The notes under the pieces: model-generated
Databases searched by the model: none
Seen by the model: only the letters and a program-made list of their open reading frames with translations
Told to the model about the DNA's origin: nothing
Part shown: one piece after another, positions 1-8,509 of the stretch
How the letters are laid out: every line of letters starts with the position of its first letter
Numbering within the stretch: position 1 is the stretch's first letter
Assembly (NCBI RefSeq): GCF_900107135.1
Contig: NZ_FNOV01000011.1
Coordinates: forward strand, 122,093 to 186,092
Reading direction: 5' to 3'
From: Hymenobacter psychrophilus
GTDB taxonomy: Bacteria; Bacteroidota; Bacteroidia; Cytophagales; Hymenobacteraceae
DNA: 64,000 nt
Program-made: the position numbers and the translations under genes

Positions 1-96
1 AATTCGAATAAAGTGCTGACCGTCAGTGGTGACCTTTCGGCTGAGCAGGTGGTGGCTTTGGTGGAAGAGGCCGGCTTCGAAGCCCGGCCCGCGTAG
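1..96 (+). CDS. HMA-domain metal-binding protein, C-terminal fragment
   Basis: The window opens inside a reading frame that ends in TAG at 94-96. The last 31 residues include KVLTVSGDLSAEQVVALVEE followed by AGFEARPA. This is the second half of a heavy-metal-associated ferredoxin-like fold and closely resembles the end of the complete small HMA protein at 14505-14714 (KILTVNSAQLTAG, then VEEAGF). The CxxC metal site lies outside the window. It sits 100 bp upstream of a zinc/cadmium-type P-ATPase, so it is probably a metallochaperone of the same efflux system. Only the C-terminus is visible. Confidence 0.75.
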   Translation, partial: NSNKVLTVSGDLSAEQVVALVEEAGFEARPA

Positions 97-195
97 GGGC
101 AGGCGGCGGCCAAGGCGGCTGGCCAGGGTAACCCCAAGGGCGGTTGGCCGTTTTGATAGTCGCTGACCAGCCATTCGCCTTCCTACCCCCGCCCA

Positions 196-2304
196 ATGCC
201 CGACCCGCATTCCGACAACCTCCACGAAAACCTCCATACCGCCAAGCAGGTAAACCTGGCCAATGTGGGGGCGCTCAGCCGCGAGCAGCTCACGCCCGCC
301 GCCGCCACCGCCCCGCGCGGCCAGGATCACGCGCCCACCGATACGGCTGACCACCAGGGCGAATCGGTCGCCAAGCACGCCGGCCACTCGCACGACGGCC
401 CCGACGATGGGCACGGCCACGGTCCGGCCGGGGAGCGGCCCTACCTGTGGCCCGGCGTGAGTTTGGGGCTGCTGCTGGCCGGTATTGCGCTGGATTACTT
501 CGATGTGCCGTTTTTTGTGGGGCTGGTGCGGCCGTTGTGGTACGGGGTGGCGTTTCTGCTGGTGGGCTGGAAGGTGCTGCGGGCGGCCGCGCTCAGCCTG
601 CCGACGGGCAACGTGTTCAACGAGTTTCTACTGATGAGCCTGGCCACGGTCGGGGCCTTCGCCATCGGCGAGTATCCCGAGGGTGTGGCCGTGATGCTGT
701 TCTACACCGTGGGCGAGCTGTTTCAGGATGCGGCCGTGAACCGGGCCAAGCGCAGCATCCGGGCTTTGCTCGAAATTCAGGCTACCGAGGTAACCGTGGT
801 GCGCGACGGCCGCCCGCTGGTTATCGACCCCCAAGAAGTGCAGCTCGGCGACCAGATGGAGGTGCGCCCGGGCGAGAAAGTTGCCCTCGATGGCACGCTG
901 CTGGCCGGCCCGGCCTCGTTCAACACGGCCGCCCTCACCGGCGAATCGGCCCCCCAGACCAAGCAGGCGGGTGAAATGGTGCTGGCCGGCATGATCAACC
1001 TCGAAACGCTGGTGCAGGTCAGCGTAACGGCCGCCTTCGCCGATACCAAGCTGAGCCGCATCCTGGCCATGGTGCAGGACGCGGTGGGGCGCAAGGCCAA
1101 AACCCAGCAGTTCATCACTCGCTTTGCCCGCATCTATACGCCCATTGTGGTGGCGCTGGCCGTGCTGCTGGTGCTGGTGCCGTTTCTTGTGGTCGATGAT
1201 TATGTGTTCCGAGACTGGCTGTACCGGGCGCTGGTATTTCTGGTCATTTCCTGCCCCTGCGCGCTGGTCATCAGTATTCCGCTGGGCTACTTCGGCGGTA
1301 TTGGGGCGGCGTCTAAAAACGGCATCCTGTTCAAGGGCTCCAACTTTTTGGATGTGCTGCGCGAGATTGATACCGTGGTGATGGACAAAACCGGCACGCT
1401 CACCGAGGGCATATTTGCCGTGCGCGAAGTAGTGGCCGCGCCCGGCACCCACCAGGCCGAACTGCTGCGGCTGGTGGGCGCGCTCGAAACCAAATCAACC
1501 CACCCCATTGCCAAGGCGGTGGTGCAGCACGCCAGGCCGGCCGAGGCTGATACGGCGGCGGTGGAAAGCGTGGAGGAAATTGCCGGCCATGGCCTGCGCG
1601 GTCAGGTAGATGGCCGCACTGTGCTGGCCGGCAACACCAGGCTGCTGCGCAAGTTCGAGGTGCCTTATCCGGCCGAGGTAGATGAGGTCGTGGACAGCCT
1701 GGTGGTGGTGGCCGTGGACGGCCAGTACGCCGGCCACCTTACCGTGGCCGATGCGCCCAAAGCCGATGCCGCCCAGGCCGTGCGCGAGCTGCGGGCCGAC
1801 GGCATCAGCAAGCTCGTCATGCTCTCGGGCGACAAAGACAGCATTGTGCAGCGAGTGGCCGCCGAGCTGGGCATTACCGAGGCCCACGGCGGCCTGCTGC
1901 CCGAAGACAAGGCCCGCTACGTGCAGCAGTACCTGGACGAAGGCCGCAAGCTGGCCTTCGTGGGCGACGGCGTGAACGACGCCCCGGTGGTGGCCCTGGC
2001 CGATGTGGGCATTGCCATGGGCGGCCTGGGCTCCGACGCTACTATTGAAACGGCCGACGTAGTTATCCAGACCGACCACCCGAGCAAAATTGCCACCGCC
2101 CGCCGCATTGCCCGCGCCACCCACTCGGTAGTGTGGCAGAATATCTGGCTGGCCTTTATTGTGAAGGGTGTGGTGCTGGCACTGGGCGCAGGCGGGCTGG
2201 CCACCATGTGGGAGGCCGTTTTCGCCGATGTGGGCGTGGCGCTGCTGGCTATCCTGAACGCAGTGCGGATTCAGCGCATGGATTTCAACCAGCCCGATGA
2301 GTAA
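196..2304 (+). CDS. P1B-type heavy-metal efflux ATPase (ZntA/CadA type)
   Basis: A 702-residue inner-membrane pump that uses ATP to export divalent soft metals. The N-terminus has no CxxC HMA domain but carries a His-rich stretch (HAGHSHDGPDDGHGHG) that could bind Zn. Visible core motifs are the transmembrane CPC (SCPCALVISIPLGYFGG, about residues 352-368), the phosphorylation site DKTGTLTEG (Asp about 397), the HP motif THPIAKA, the hinge GDGVNDAPV, and a last-helix Asp in FADVGVALLAILNA as in Zn/Cd/Pb pumps. CPC followed by ALVISIP favours Zn/Cd over Cu(I). Its stop overlaps the start of the ZIP-like gene by 8 bp, so the two are translationally coupled. Exact metal specificity is inferred. 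Confidence 0.93.
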   Translation: MPDPHSDNLHENLHTAKQVNLANVGALSREQLTPAAATAPRGQDHAPTDTADHQGESVAKHAGHSHDGPDDGHGHGPAGERPYLWPGVSLGLLLAGIALDYFDVPFFVGLVRPLWYGVAFLLVGWKVLRAAALSLPTGNVFNEFLLMSLATVGAFAIGEYPEGVAVMLFYTVGELFQDAAVNRAKRSIRALLEIQATEVTVVRDGRPLVIDPQEVQLGDQMEVRPGEKVALDGTLLAGPASFNTAALTGESAPQTKQAGEMVLAGMINLETLVQVSVTAAFADTKLSRILAMVQDAVGRKAKTQQFITRFARIYTPIVVALAVLLVLVPFLVVDDYVFRDWLYRALVFLVISCPCALVISIPLGYFGGIGAASKNGILFKGSNFLDVLREIDTVVMDKTGTLTEGIFAVREVVAAPGTHQAELLRLVGALETKSTHPIAKAVVQHARPAEADTAAVESVEEIAGHGLRGQVDGRTVLAGNTRLLRKFEVPYPAEVDEVVDSLVVVAVDGQYAGHLTVADAPKADAAQAVRELRADGISKLVMLSGDKDSIVQRVAAELGITEAHGGLLPEDKARYVQQYLDEGRKLAFVGDGVNDAPVVALADVGIAMGGLGSDATIETADVVIQTDHPSKIATARRIARATHSVVWQNIWLAFIVKGVVLALGAGGLATMWEAVFADVGVALLAILNAVRIQRMDFNQPDE

Positions 2305-3157
2305 GCTGCTGCTACTGCCGCCCGACTACTCGCTGCTGCTGGCGGCCCTGCCCGGCGGCGCGCCCACCACCTCGCCGGGCTGGCCGACGCTGGTGGGTTT
2401 CGCCCTGCTGCCGGCCGTTGTGATGGTGCTGGGCGCGGGGCTGGCCATGTGGCGGACGCCGGGGCCGCGGCTGCGGGGCAGCATCCTGCACTTCGCGGCC
2501 GGCGTGGTGTTTTCGGTGGTGGCCGTGGAGCTGCTGCCCGACATTGTGGCGCGCCGCGCGCCCTATCAGGTGGCGCTGGGTTTTGGGTTGGGCGTGGCCG
2601 TGATGCTGGGCCTGCGCTACCTCACCGGCCGCCTGGAGCAGCCGGCTGATGCCGGGCCGGCGGGCAGCACGGCGCCGGCCGGCCCGGCATCAGCCGGGGC
2701 GCTGCTGGCGGCCGCCGCACCGGCGCTGCCCTGGGGGCTTTTGCTGGCCGTGGGTATTGATATTCTGATTGACGGGCTGCTGCTGGGTATTGGTTTTGCG
2801 GCCGGGGCGAAGGAGGGCACGCTGCTGGCCGTGGCTCTCACCATCGAGTTGCTGTCGCTGGGCCTGGCTACGGCCGTGGAGCTACGCCGCGACGGGCACG
2901 GCCGTAGCCGGGCCGTGGGTATTGTGGCGGGCCTGTCGCTGCTGCTGCTGGCCGGGGCCGGCGTGGGCCTTACGGTGCTACAAGGAGCCACCGGCGCGGT
3001 GCTCGAAATCGTGCTGTCGTTTGGGTTGGCGGCGCTGCTGTTTCTGGTAACCGAAGAGCTGCTTACGGAGGCCCACGAAGGCCCCGAAACCCCGCTCATG
3101 ACGCTAGCCTTTTTCGTGGGCTTCCTGCTGTTTCTGCTGCTGGGCATGGTAGCCTAA
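2297..3157 (+). CDS. ZIP-family-like metal permease
   Basis: A 286-residue, strongly hydrophobic protein with about eight predicted membrane spans. It starts within the end of the upstream ATPase gene (ATGAGTAA overlap). The layout fits ZIP transporters: an early helix with HFAAGVVFSVVAVELLPDI, a variable Ala/Gly/Pro-rich cytoplasmic loop (about residues 115-135), then a helix with DILIDGLLLGIGFAAG and another with TIELLSLGLATAVEL. The usual HS/HNxxxG site is replaced by Asp/Glu-rich versions (GIDILIDG, EELLTEAHEG), so substrate and direction are uncertain. Coupling to an efflux ATPase suggests a role in Zn/Cd handling. Family call good, function inferred. Confidence 0.8.
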   Translation: MSKLLLLPPDYSLLLAALPGGAPTTSPGWPTLVGFALLPAVVMVLGAGLAMWRTPGPRLRGSILHFAAGVVFSVVAVELLPDIVARRAPYQVALGFGLGVAVMLGLRYLTGRLEQPADAGPAGSTAPAGPASAGALLAAAAPALPWGLLLAVGIDILIDGLLLGIGFAAGAKEGTLLAVALTIELLSLGLATAVELRRDGHGRSRAVGIVAGLSLLLLAGAGVGLTVLQGATGAVLEIVLSFGLAALLFLVTEELLTEAHEGPETPLMTLAFFVGFLLFLLLGMVA

Positions 3158-3312
3158 GCCGCCCAGCGAACCAGAAAGCAGCGCGCCGGTGTTAAGCAGG
3201 CATGTGTGTACATCATCGACCCAAACAGCAGCTCCAGCGCTTCGGTATTTACCTGGCCCTGGGTGTCCTCGTCCTCCTGAGTCAGCTGGCCGGGCTGTAG
3301 GCTGTTAGCCAT
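3154..3312 (-). CDS. Small hypothetical protein (52 aa)
   Basis: A 52-codon frame convergent with the ZIP-like gene and overlapping its stop codon. It begins MANSLQPGQLTQEDEDTQGQ and ends in FLVRWAA. The acidic, Gln-rich N-terminus is unlike a shadow frame. Support comes from a second trace: just after the other HMA gene, on the minus strand at about 14713-14736, the sequence again encodes FLVRWAG plus stop. Function unknown; both copies lie tail-to-tail with metal-handling genes. Confidence 0.45.
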   Translation of the reverse strand: MANSLQPGQLTQEDEDTQGQVNTEALELLFGSMMYTHACLTPARCFLVRWAA

Positions 3313-3474
3313 TGGTAGGGCCGCGTAGGAGTCTTCTCTGCAAAAGATTCGGATCAGACGTTCGGTTGTTGCTGATTACCACTCTATCTGGATGAACAGC
3401 TCCGAAGCCGGCGGTATTTTTGGCTATAATGCGGCTTTCTTTGCCTTGTGCGGCCCGCAGCATCCCCCCGGGTG

Positions 3475-3891
3475 TTATGCCCGGGGGGATGGTTGGCTGA
3501 GCCATTCTATTGCTTCCTGCGTTTGCCCGCTGGCAAAAACCCGAATCTGGAAGGTGCCGGTCCAGCCCAGCAGGTGCCGTAGCATCCCGAGGGTGGCCAT
3601 GCGCACGAGTATATTACGGCCGCTCAGAATTGCGGCCGCCCCGAAATCGAACTGCAGGCGGGCCCGCGTCAGCCAGTCGTACTTAAACCAGACTTCCACC
3701 TCCACGGAGCAGGAGTCCATCAGGCCCTGGTCTACCAGCAGGCGGCTCAGGTTGTGCTGCCGGCCAATAGCCAGTAAGCGGTCCATCAGCTCCATCACGC
3801 AGGCATCCTGGCGCTCACCGATATTCCAGACCACCCGAACAAACGTGGAATGGAGCAGAATACGGCCGGCAGGGTTTTCAAAGCACAGCAT
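3475..3891 (-). CDS. Hypothetical protein, possibly STAS/SpoIIAA-like
   Basis: A 138-residue soluble protein with no signal peptide or membrane segment. The pattern of a short strand (RILLHSTFVRVVWN), a helix (ACVMELMDRLLAIGRQHNLS), a strand (RLLVDQGLM) and later alternating strands and helices recalls the small alpha/beta STAS/SpoIIAA fold, but I see no diagnostic phospho-serine motif. It lies 40 bp downstream of the next minus-strand gene (3932-4675), and the two could be co-transcribed. Existence of the gene is fairly secure; the fold call is tentative. Confidence 0.6.
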   Translation of the reverse strand: MLCFENPAGRILLHSTFVRVVWNIGERQDACVMELMDRLLAIGRQHNLSRLLVDQGLMDSCSVEVEVWFKYDWLTRARLQFDFGAAAILSGRNILVRMATLGMLRHLLGWTGTFQIRVFASGQTQEAIEWLSQPSPRA

Positions 3892-3931
3892 GAAAAAGCA
3901 GGAAACAGCAGCGAGGAAGTAGGAGGGGGCC

Positions 3932-4675
3932 CTAGCGGCGAGGCCGTAGTAGCTTGCTGCGGCCGATGAGCAGGCGTGCTACGGCCCGGCAAATATCGAC
4001 CAAGGAGGCCGGCATAAGCGTTAGTAGGCCGTGGCCCTGAGTAAAGGTGGGGTTTTCCTCGATGAAATACACCGCATGGGGATTAACAACCCTACTCCAC
4101 CGGGGTTGTTTCCCGCTTTCCCGCGTGATCCAGCCGACGTGCCGCACGTATGGCGCCTCGGGGCTGACGGGCTCCAGGTGGAAACTGGCGGCCAGTTCGA
4201 AAATTAGCGCCTGCTTGTCGGCCGGTGTGGGTTGCCGTAGCGTGGGCCAGATCCGCGGCGCATACTTGGCTGCCATAGCATAGGACGCCGGGTACACCAT
4301 GGAAGCGAAGAAGAAACTTTCGTAGCGCAGCCCGGAGAGGTTATGAAGCAGCATGCGGCCCAGCGCCCGCAGTATAGTCAGGTCCCGGCCCCGAAAAGCG
4401 GGCAGCTTGCCGGTTTCCATGCGAAAGATTTGGCGGCGCTTGCCGTGGATTACTCGCCGGAACGTATGTAGGGCCAGGTAGCCCACTAGTTCGCCCTGCT
4501 CCGAACGCTGCAGATAAATCCATGTGCGCCAGGCGCTTGAATCCACCACGTAGCGGCGGAAGGCTTCGCTGTCAACGCCGGTAAAGAGTTGCGCCTGCAG
4601 CGGATACATCTGCTGGCTGAGGGTTTGGCGCTCCTGGGAGTTGAGCCGATGAACCGCAATTTTTTGGGTAAGCAT
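3932..4675 (-). CDS. Hypothetical protein, weakly GNAT-like
   Basis: A 247-residue soluble protein. The central part (ELVGYLALHTFRRVIHGKRR, then IFRMETGKLPAFRGRDLTI) could be the beta-strand and acyl-CoA-loop region of an N-acetyltransferase fold, with RGRD standing where a GNAT often has its Q/RxxGxG/A loop, but the match is weak. The C-terminal 30 residues are basic (LLIGRSKLLRPRR). Its start codon is only 6 bp from a long perfect inverted repeat (4682-4737), which therefore lies in its leader or promoter. I do not recognise the family. Confidence 0.65.
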   Translation of the reverse strand: MLTQKIAVHRLNSQERQTLSQQMYPLQAQLFTGVDSEAFRRYVVDSSAWRTWIYLQRSEQGELVGYLALHTFRRVIHGKRRQIFRMETGKLPAFRGRDLTILRALGRMLLHNLSGLRYESFFFASMVYPASYAMAAKYAPRIWPTLRQPTPADKQALIFELAASFHLEPVSPEAPYVRHVGWITRESGKQPRWSRVVNPHAVYFIEENPTFTQGHGLLTLMPASLVDICRAVARLLIGRSKLLRPRR

Positions 4676-4681
4676 TTGCTA

Positions 4682-4737
4682 AATGAGGTAAAGTACAGTC
4701 GCCGGCGGCCTTCGCCGACGCGCTACTTTACCTCATT
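4682..4737. repeat. Perfect 14-bp inverted repeat (long hairpin)
   Basis: Arms AATGAGGTAAAGTA (4682-4695) and TACTTTACCTCATT (4724-4737) are exact reverse complements around a 28-bp GC-rich centre that can pair further. The hairpin starts 6 bp before the start codon of the minus-strand gene 3932-4675. No gene clearly ends into it, so it may be an operator or leader hairpin rather than a plain terminator. Confidence 0.8.
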
Positions 4738-4972
4738 GTAGTCTTGGGCACGGCCGCCAGGCGAGCGGACCGGGCCGGAGCCAAAAGCAAGTCGGAACCG
4801 CTTGGCCAGTCGCCTGATAAATTTCCGTTACCGATACTCCACCAGCCCGGCTGGCGGACCTGATCAGGCCGGCCAGCCGGATCATGCGCTCCAGGTACTT
4901 CTTCAGCAGCTGGTTGGGGGGCACCGGCAACAGCCGTAACCGGTTCGCATCGGCTTACCTGTTTAAGGTAGC

Positions 4973-5761
4973 TTACTTAGCCGCCGGATACCAGTTGCGC
5001 AGCCGAACCTCAATCTTCTTGTTGGCTATATTCACGCTTTTCTTAAAGGCATCTACGTCGCTCAGGCCACTCTGACCACGGTAGTGGTAGGGGTACACAA
5101 TGCCCGGCTTAAAGGCCAATACGCCCTGCGCGGCCTGGTTCACATCCATGGTGTAGGGCAGATTCATGCACACAAACGCCACATCAATACCCTTAAGGGC
5201 ACGCATCTCCGCAATGTCTTCGGTGTCGCCGGACAGGTAAACGTTTTTGCCACCCAGGTTCAGCACGTAGCCGTTTCCGCGGCCTTTGGTGTGCATGGCG
5301 TCAGCCGCTTCGGGCAGGTTGTACATGGCAATGGCCGAAACCTTCATGCCCAGCGTGTCGAGCTGCTGTCTGTTGCCCAAAATCCGCACCTGCGCTTGGT
5401 ACTCGGCCGGCAGCTTATCGGCCACCGCCTTCGGTACCACCATCAGGGCCTTGCCAACGGAGAGGCTCGCCAGCGTCTTCGGGTCGAGGTGGTCGCCGTG
5501 AATGTCGGTGATCAGGATAACATCGGGCGCGGCCAGTCCGGCATAAGCTTCCGCACCGCCGTAGGGGTCCACGTAAATGGTTTTGCCGTTCCAGGTAAAT
5601 ACCACGCTACCGTGCGTGATGGGCTGCACCGTGAGTGGGCCTTTTTTGGTGGCAATCTGATCGGCGGGTGCCCGCAGTGTAGGCGCCGTGGTGGTGGTTT
5701 GAGCCTGTGTCTGAACAGCGAAAGCAGCCAGCGTGGCCGTGAGCAGGAAGGTGGATTTCAT
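4973..5761 (-). CDS. Secreted metallo-beta-lactamase-fold hydrolase (UPF0173-like)
   Basis: A 262-residue exported protein. The start is placed at 5761, which gives a clean signal peptide (MKSTFLLTATLAAFAVQTQA); the open frame extends upstream but without a signal. The metal-binding motif appears as TDIHGDHLD (family HxHxDH, here DIHGDH), followed by LSGDTEDI and YPYHYRG, which supply later metal ligands. This layout matches the Zn-dependent L-ascorbate-6-phosphate-lactonase-like/UPF0173 group, but the first His of HxHxDH is replaced by Asp, so the metal site may be altered. It probably acts in the periplasm on an unknown substrate. Monocistronic by spacing. Confidence 0.85.
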   Translation of the reverse strand: MKSTFLLTATLAAFAVQTQAQTTTTAPTLRAPADQIATKKGPLTVQPITHGSVVFTWNGKTIYVDPYGGAEAYAGLAAPDVILITDIHGDHLDPKTLASLSVGKALMVVPKAVADKLPAEYQAQVRILGNRQQLDTLGMKVSAIAMYNLPEAADAMHTKGRGNGYVLNLGGKNVYLSGDTEDIAEMRALKGIDVAFVCMNLPYTMDVNQAAQGVLAFKPGIVYPYHYRGQSGLSDVDAFKKSVNIANKKIEVRLRNWYPAAK

Positions 5762-5971
5762 CAGTTTTCTATCTATTGTTTGAGCGTTATTACCGGGTGC
5801 TTGCAGCAGGTCTCCTAAGGAGCAACTGCTACCGAAAACCGGGAACATAACCTTGTCATTTCGCACAAGTTTAGACCGGATAACAGCCAGGCCCTGCGGG
5901 GCCCGTCACTTCGGTGCAGGGCCAATAGACTTCATAGTGCATATCAGCCGCTGTCTATCGACCACTGAGAA

Positions 5972-6397
5972 TTAACCCAATTCACTGCTAAGGGGCTTTG
6001 TGCCCCGGGTGTGGAGCTGGTAAAACACCGCCGTAAAGAAGAGGAAAAAGAGAAAGTCGTTGAGGCCGTAAACCGAATAAAAAACGCCGGCAAATAAGTC
6101 CCGGGCGTACACGGCGGCCACCTCGTGGGTCGTAATCCAACGAAACCAGACCACCGCGTAAATCAACTTTTCGACCACAAAAGCGCCCACCACCCACTTC
6201 ACGTGCCAGTAGCGGGGGGCAACCGCCAGAAAAACCAGCCCCCACACGGCAATCATCAGCAAGCCGAAATTGGACATAACCACCGGATCGGTTTCGGGAA
6301 TGACTGTATTCGTAAAGCCGCGCGACAAGAGCAGCACAGCCAGGATATTTACCAGCCCGGAGGCGATAAATCCGTTGCGGATAAAGGTATGGCTCAT
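5972..6397 (-). CDS. Four-helix membrane protein, hypothetical
   Basis: A 141-residue protein with four evident membrane spans (IASGLVNILAVLLL; FGLLMIAVWGLVFLAVA; WVVGAFVVEKLIYAVVWF; FLFFLFFTAVFYQL). No catalytic motif is seen. It resembles small uncharacterised bacterial membrane proteins with about four helices. No neighbour suggests a role. The 338 bp between it and the TlpA-like gene hold only that gene's terminator. Confidence 0.75.
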   Translation of the reverse strand: MSHTFIRNGFIASGLVNILAVLLLSRGFTNTVIPETDPVVMSNFGLLMIAVWGLVFLAVAPRYWHVKWVVGAFVVEKLIYAVVWFRWITTHEVAAVYARDLFAGVFYSVYGLNDFLFFLFFTAVFYQLHTRGTKPLSSELG

Positions 6398-6735
6398 GTT
6401 TGGGGGGTGATTTTTGGAGTGGCTGCCGCTGGTACCGACCAGGCGGGTAGCAGCAGGTTTGCTACTTCAGCGTTTACCAAGTTACACGGAGCGCACCGAA
6501 AAGCATGGGGCGCTGCATTCTGGGCGGGCCCGCCAAAAGTGAAGCCGTTAGCACCATAACTCGGAATGGTTGTGCCCCGCGCTTTCTGCTACACTCCTTT
6601 GGCAGCGTTTTGGCGCCTCATCATAAGCAAACCCACTATTGGGCTACGGCATTGCATGACCTGTTGCCGGGGTAAATCAAAAGCCCTGACTTAATCAAGC
6701 CAGGGCTTTACCGAAAATCCATCGGTGAGTTAAAT
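6398..6735. other. Intergenic region
   Basis: No convincing gene. It contains the leader of the four-helix protein and, at 6679-6710, the terminator of the TlpA-like gene. Confidence 0.6.
6679..6710 (-). terminator. Rho-independent terminator of the TlpA-like gene
   Basis: A 9-bp perfect stem AAAGCCCTG / CAGGGCTTT (6680-6688 and 6701-6709) with a 12-nt loop, 26 bp after the stop codon of the minus-strand gene. Confidence 0.8.
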
Positions 6736-7338
6736 TCAGCGAACCAGGTTTTCGAGTGCCGCCTTGAACTGGGGCGTATCGTACTCCGCCATGCCATCGT
6801 GGCGGGCCGCTACCTCCCCGTTGGGGCCCAGAATTACGGTGGAAGGAATGGAGTTTGAGTTGAAAGGCGGGGCCAGCGGGCCCGTGGGGAAATACACCGG
6901 GAAGGTAAAGCCCTGGCGCTTGAGCATGGCCTGGGCCTTGGCTGGGTTCTCGTCCAGCGAAATCATCACGAAGGCCACTTTTTGGGGGTCCATTTTCTTG
7001 TACAGCGCATGAATACCGGGCATTTCGGCCACGCAGGGCGGGCACCAGCTGGCCCACAGGTTCACAAACACCGCTTTGCCTTTCAGGTCGCTTAGGTTAA
7101 CCTGTCTGCCATCGAGCGTGCGCAGGGGCAGATTGTGCGGGTAGGCCGCCCCACCCGCCGGCACCACGGGCGGGTGGGGCTGGGGAGCCGCCAGCGGGGT
7201 CGGCGCATTGGCATTCCAAAGGCCCGTAGCCAACAGCCCGCGCTGCAGCCCCCCCAGCACTGTTGTGCGCAGCGGGGTGAACAGGACGAGAGCAAACAGG
7301 GCCAGTGGCAACCACTGCAGGAGGTTTTTACGATTCAT
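6736..7338 (-). CDS. TlpA-family thiol-disulfide oxidoreductase
   Basis: A 200-residue membrane-anchored periplasmic thioredoxin. Start chosen at 7338 (MNRKNLLQWL); the longer frame would add a poly-Val tract translated from a trinucleotide repeat and is rejected. Residues 8-22 form the anchor, residues 45-68 a Pro-rich linker, and the thioredoxin fold follows with the redox site WASWCPPCVAEMP (Cys about 99 and 102), the cis-Pro in IPSTVILGPNGE, and the catalytic-Glu region MISLDENP. Family members reduce disulfides in cytochrome c maturation or maintain periplasmic thiols; the specific role here is unknown. Confidence 0.92.
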   Translation of the reverse strand: MNRKNLLQWLPLALFALVLFTPLRTTVLGGLQRGLLATGLWNANAPTPLAAPQPHPPVVPAGGAAYPHNLPLRTLDGRQVNLSDLKGKAVFVNLWASWCPPCVAEMPGIHALYKKMDPQKVAFVMISLDENPAKAQAMLKRQGFTFPVYFPTGPLAPPFNSNSIPSTVILGPNGEVAARHDGMAEYDTPQFKAALENLVR

Positions 7339-7769
<431 letters not shown>

Positions 7770-8171
7770 CTAAGAAAAGCGGAGGGGCGGAGCCTTGTTG
7801 GGGTGGTTGACAAAAACCTGCTCGGGGCCGGCATTGGGGCCCCAGGCGGGAGCAGTGGTGAGTTCGTCGGCCGGGAGCAGTAGCCCGAAATACACGGCCG
7901 CGAAGTTGCCCTCGAAAGGTAAATCCAGCGGCAGCTTCACTTTGGCTGCCTGGCCGTAGTTGGCCTGCGGGTTGGCCTGTACCAACTGCAGCTTCTTTTT
8001 GCAGAGCCCGTTACGCGAAGATTGCTGCTGGGTGCCGTAACGGGTTGCGGTTGCAGCGGCCCGGGTGGGCAGCGGCTGGCAATGCAGGAAAACTCCGGCA
8101 TAAAGCAGCAACAGCAAATGGGCCAGCAAACGAGGCATAAACAGCAGAACGAAGCGCAAAGGTGCGACCAA
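7770..8171 (-). CDS. Secreted hypothetical protein
   Basis: A 133-residue protein with an N-terminal hydrophobic stretch (FVLLFMPRLLAHLLLLLYAGVFL) that could be a signal peptide or anchor. The rest is soluble and contains LPLDLPFEGNFAAVYFGLLL. No known domain is recognised. Start placed at the first Met; internal Met12 is an alternative. Weak hairpins follow the stop codon. Moderately supported. Confidence 0.5.
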   Translation of the reverse strand: MVAPLRFVLLFMPRLLAHLLLLLYAGVFLHCQPLPTRAAATATRYGTQQQSSRNGLCKKKLQLVQANPQANYGQAAKVKLPLDLPFEGNFAAVYFGLLLPADELTTAPAWGPNAGPEQVFVNHPNKAPPLRFS

Positions 8172-8509
8172 TTTTCGGGCCAGGTGAGTGTCTTTTGGTC
8201 AAAAGCCCCAAATGACGGCAGGAGTTGCCGACAATGGCTTCGGGTAACATAAAAGGTAGAAGGTTGGCTTAGCCCTTGTGCTCGACGGATTGACGAGGGG
8301 ATTAATGCTCATATTTTCATCAGTTTCCGATCTGGCCAGCATTTAGCTCGCAGGCGGCGGCATCACAGGTGCTGCTGAAAACCAGTTACCGGCTGCCGTG
8401 GCCGGATAGTCTGGGGGCGGGTGAAGAGCCGCTAAACGCTCAGTAGGGTAGGGGAGAAGTGGTGAGTTGGGTTCGACGGGATAGGACCGCGTTGGCTTGC
8501 TGAGCTATA
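8172..8509. other. Intergenic region
   Basis: Lies between the tail of the helicase gene and the start of the 7770-8171 gene. No gene, RNA or strong hairpin seen; presumably the promoter of the leftward gene. Confidence 0.5.

Noticed and set aside
628..1452. A 274-codon frame antisense to the zinc ATPase
   Set aside because: His/Gln-rich shadow of the ATPase codons.
4733..4930. A 65-codon minus-strand frame (MPVPPNQLLKKYLERM)
   Set aside because: It ends inside the inverted repeat, has an implausible Pro/Arg/Trp-rich end and no neighbour that supports it. It could be a relic.
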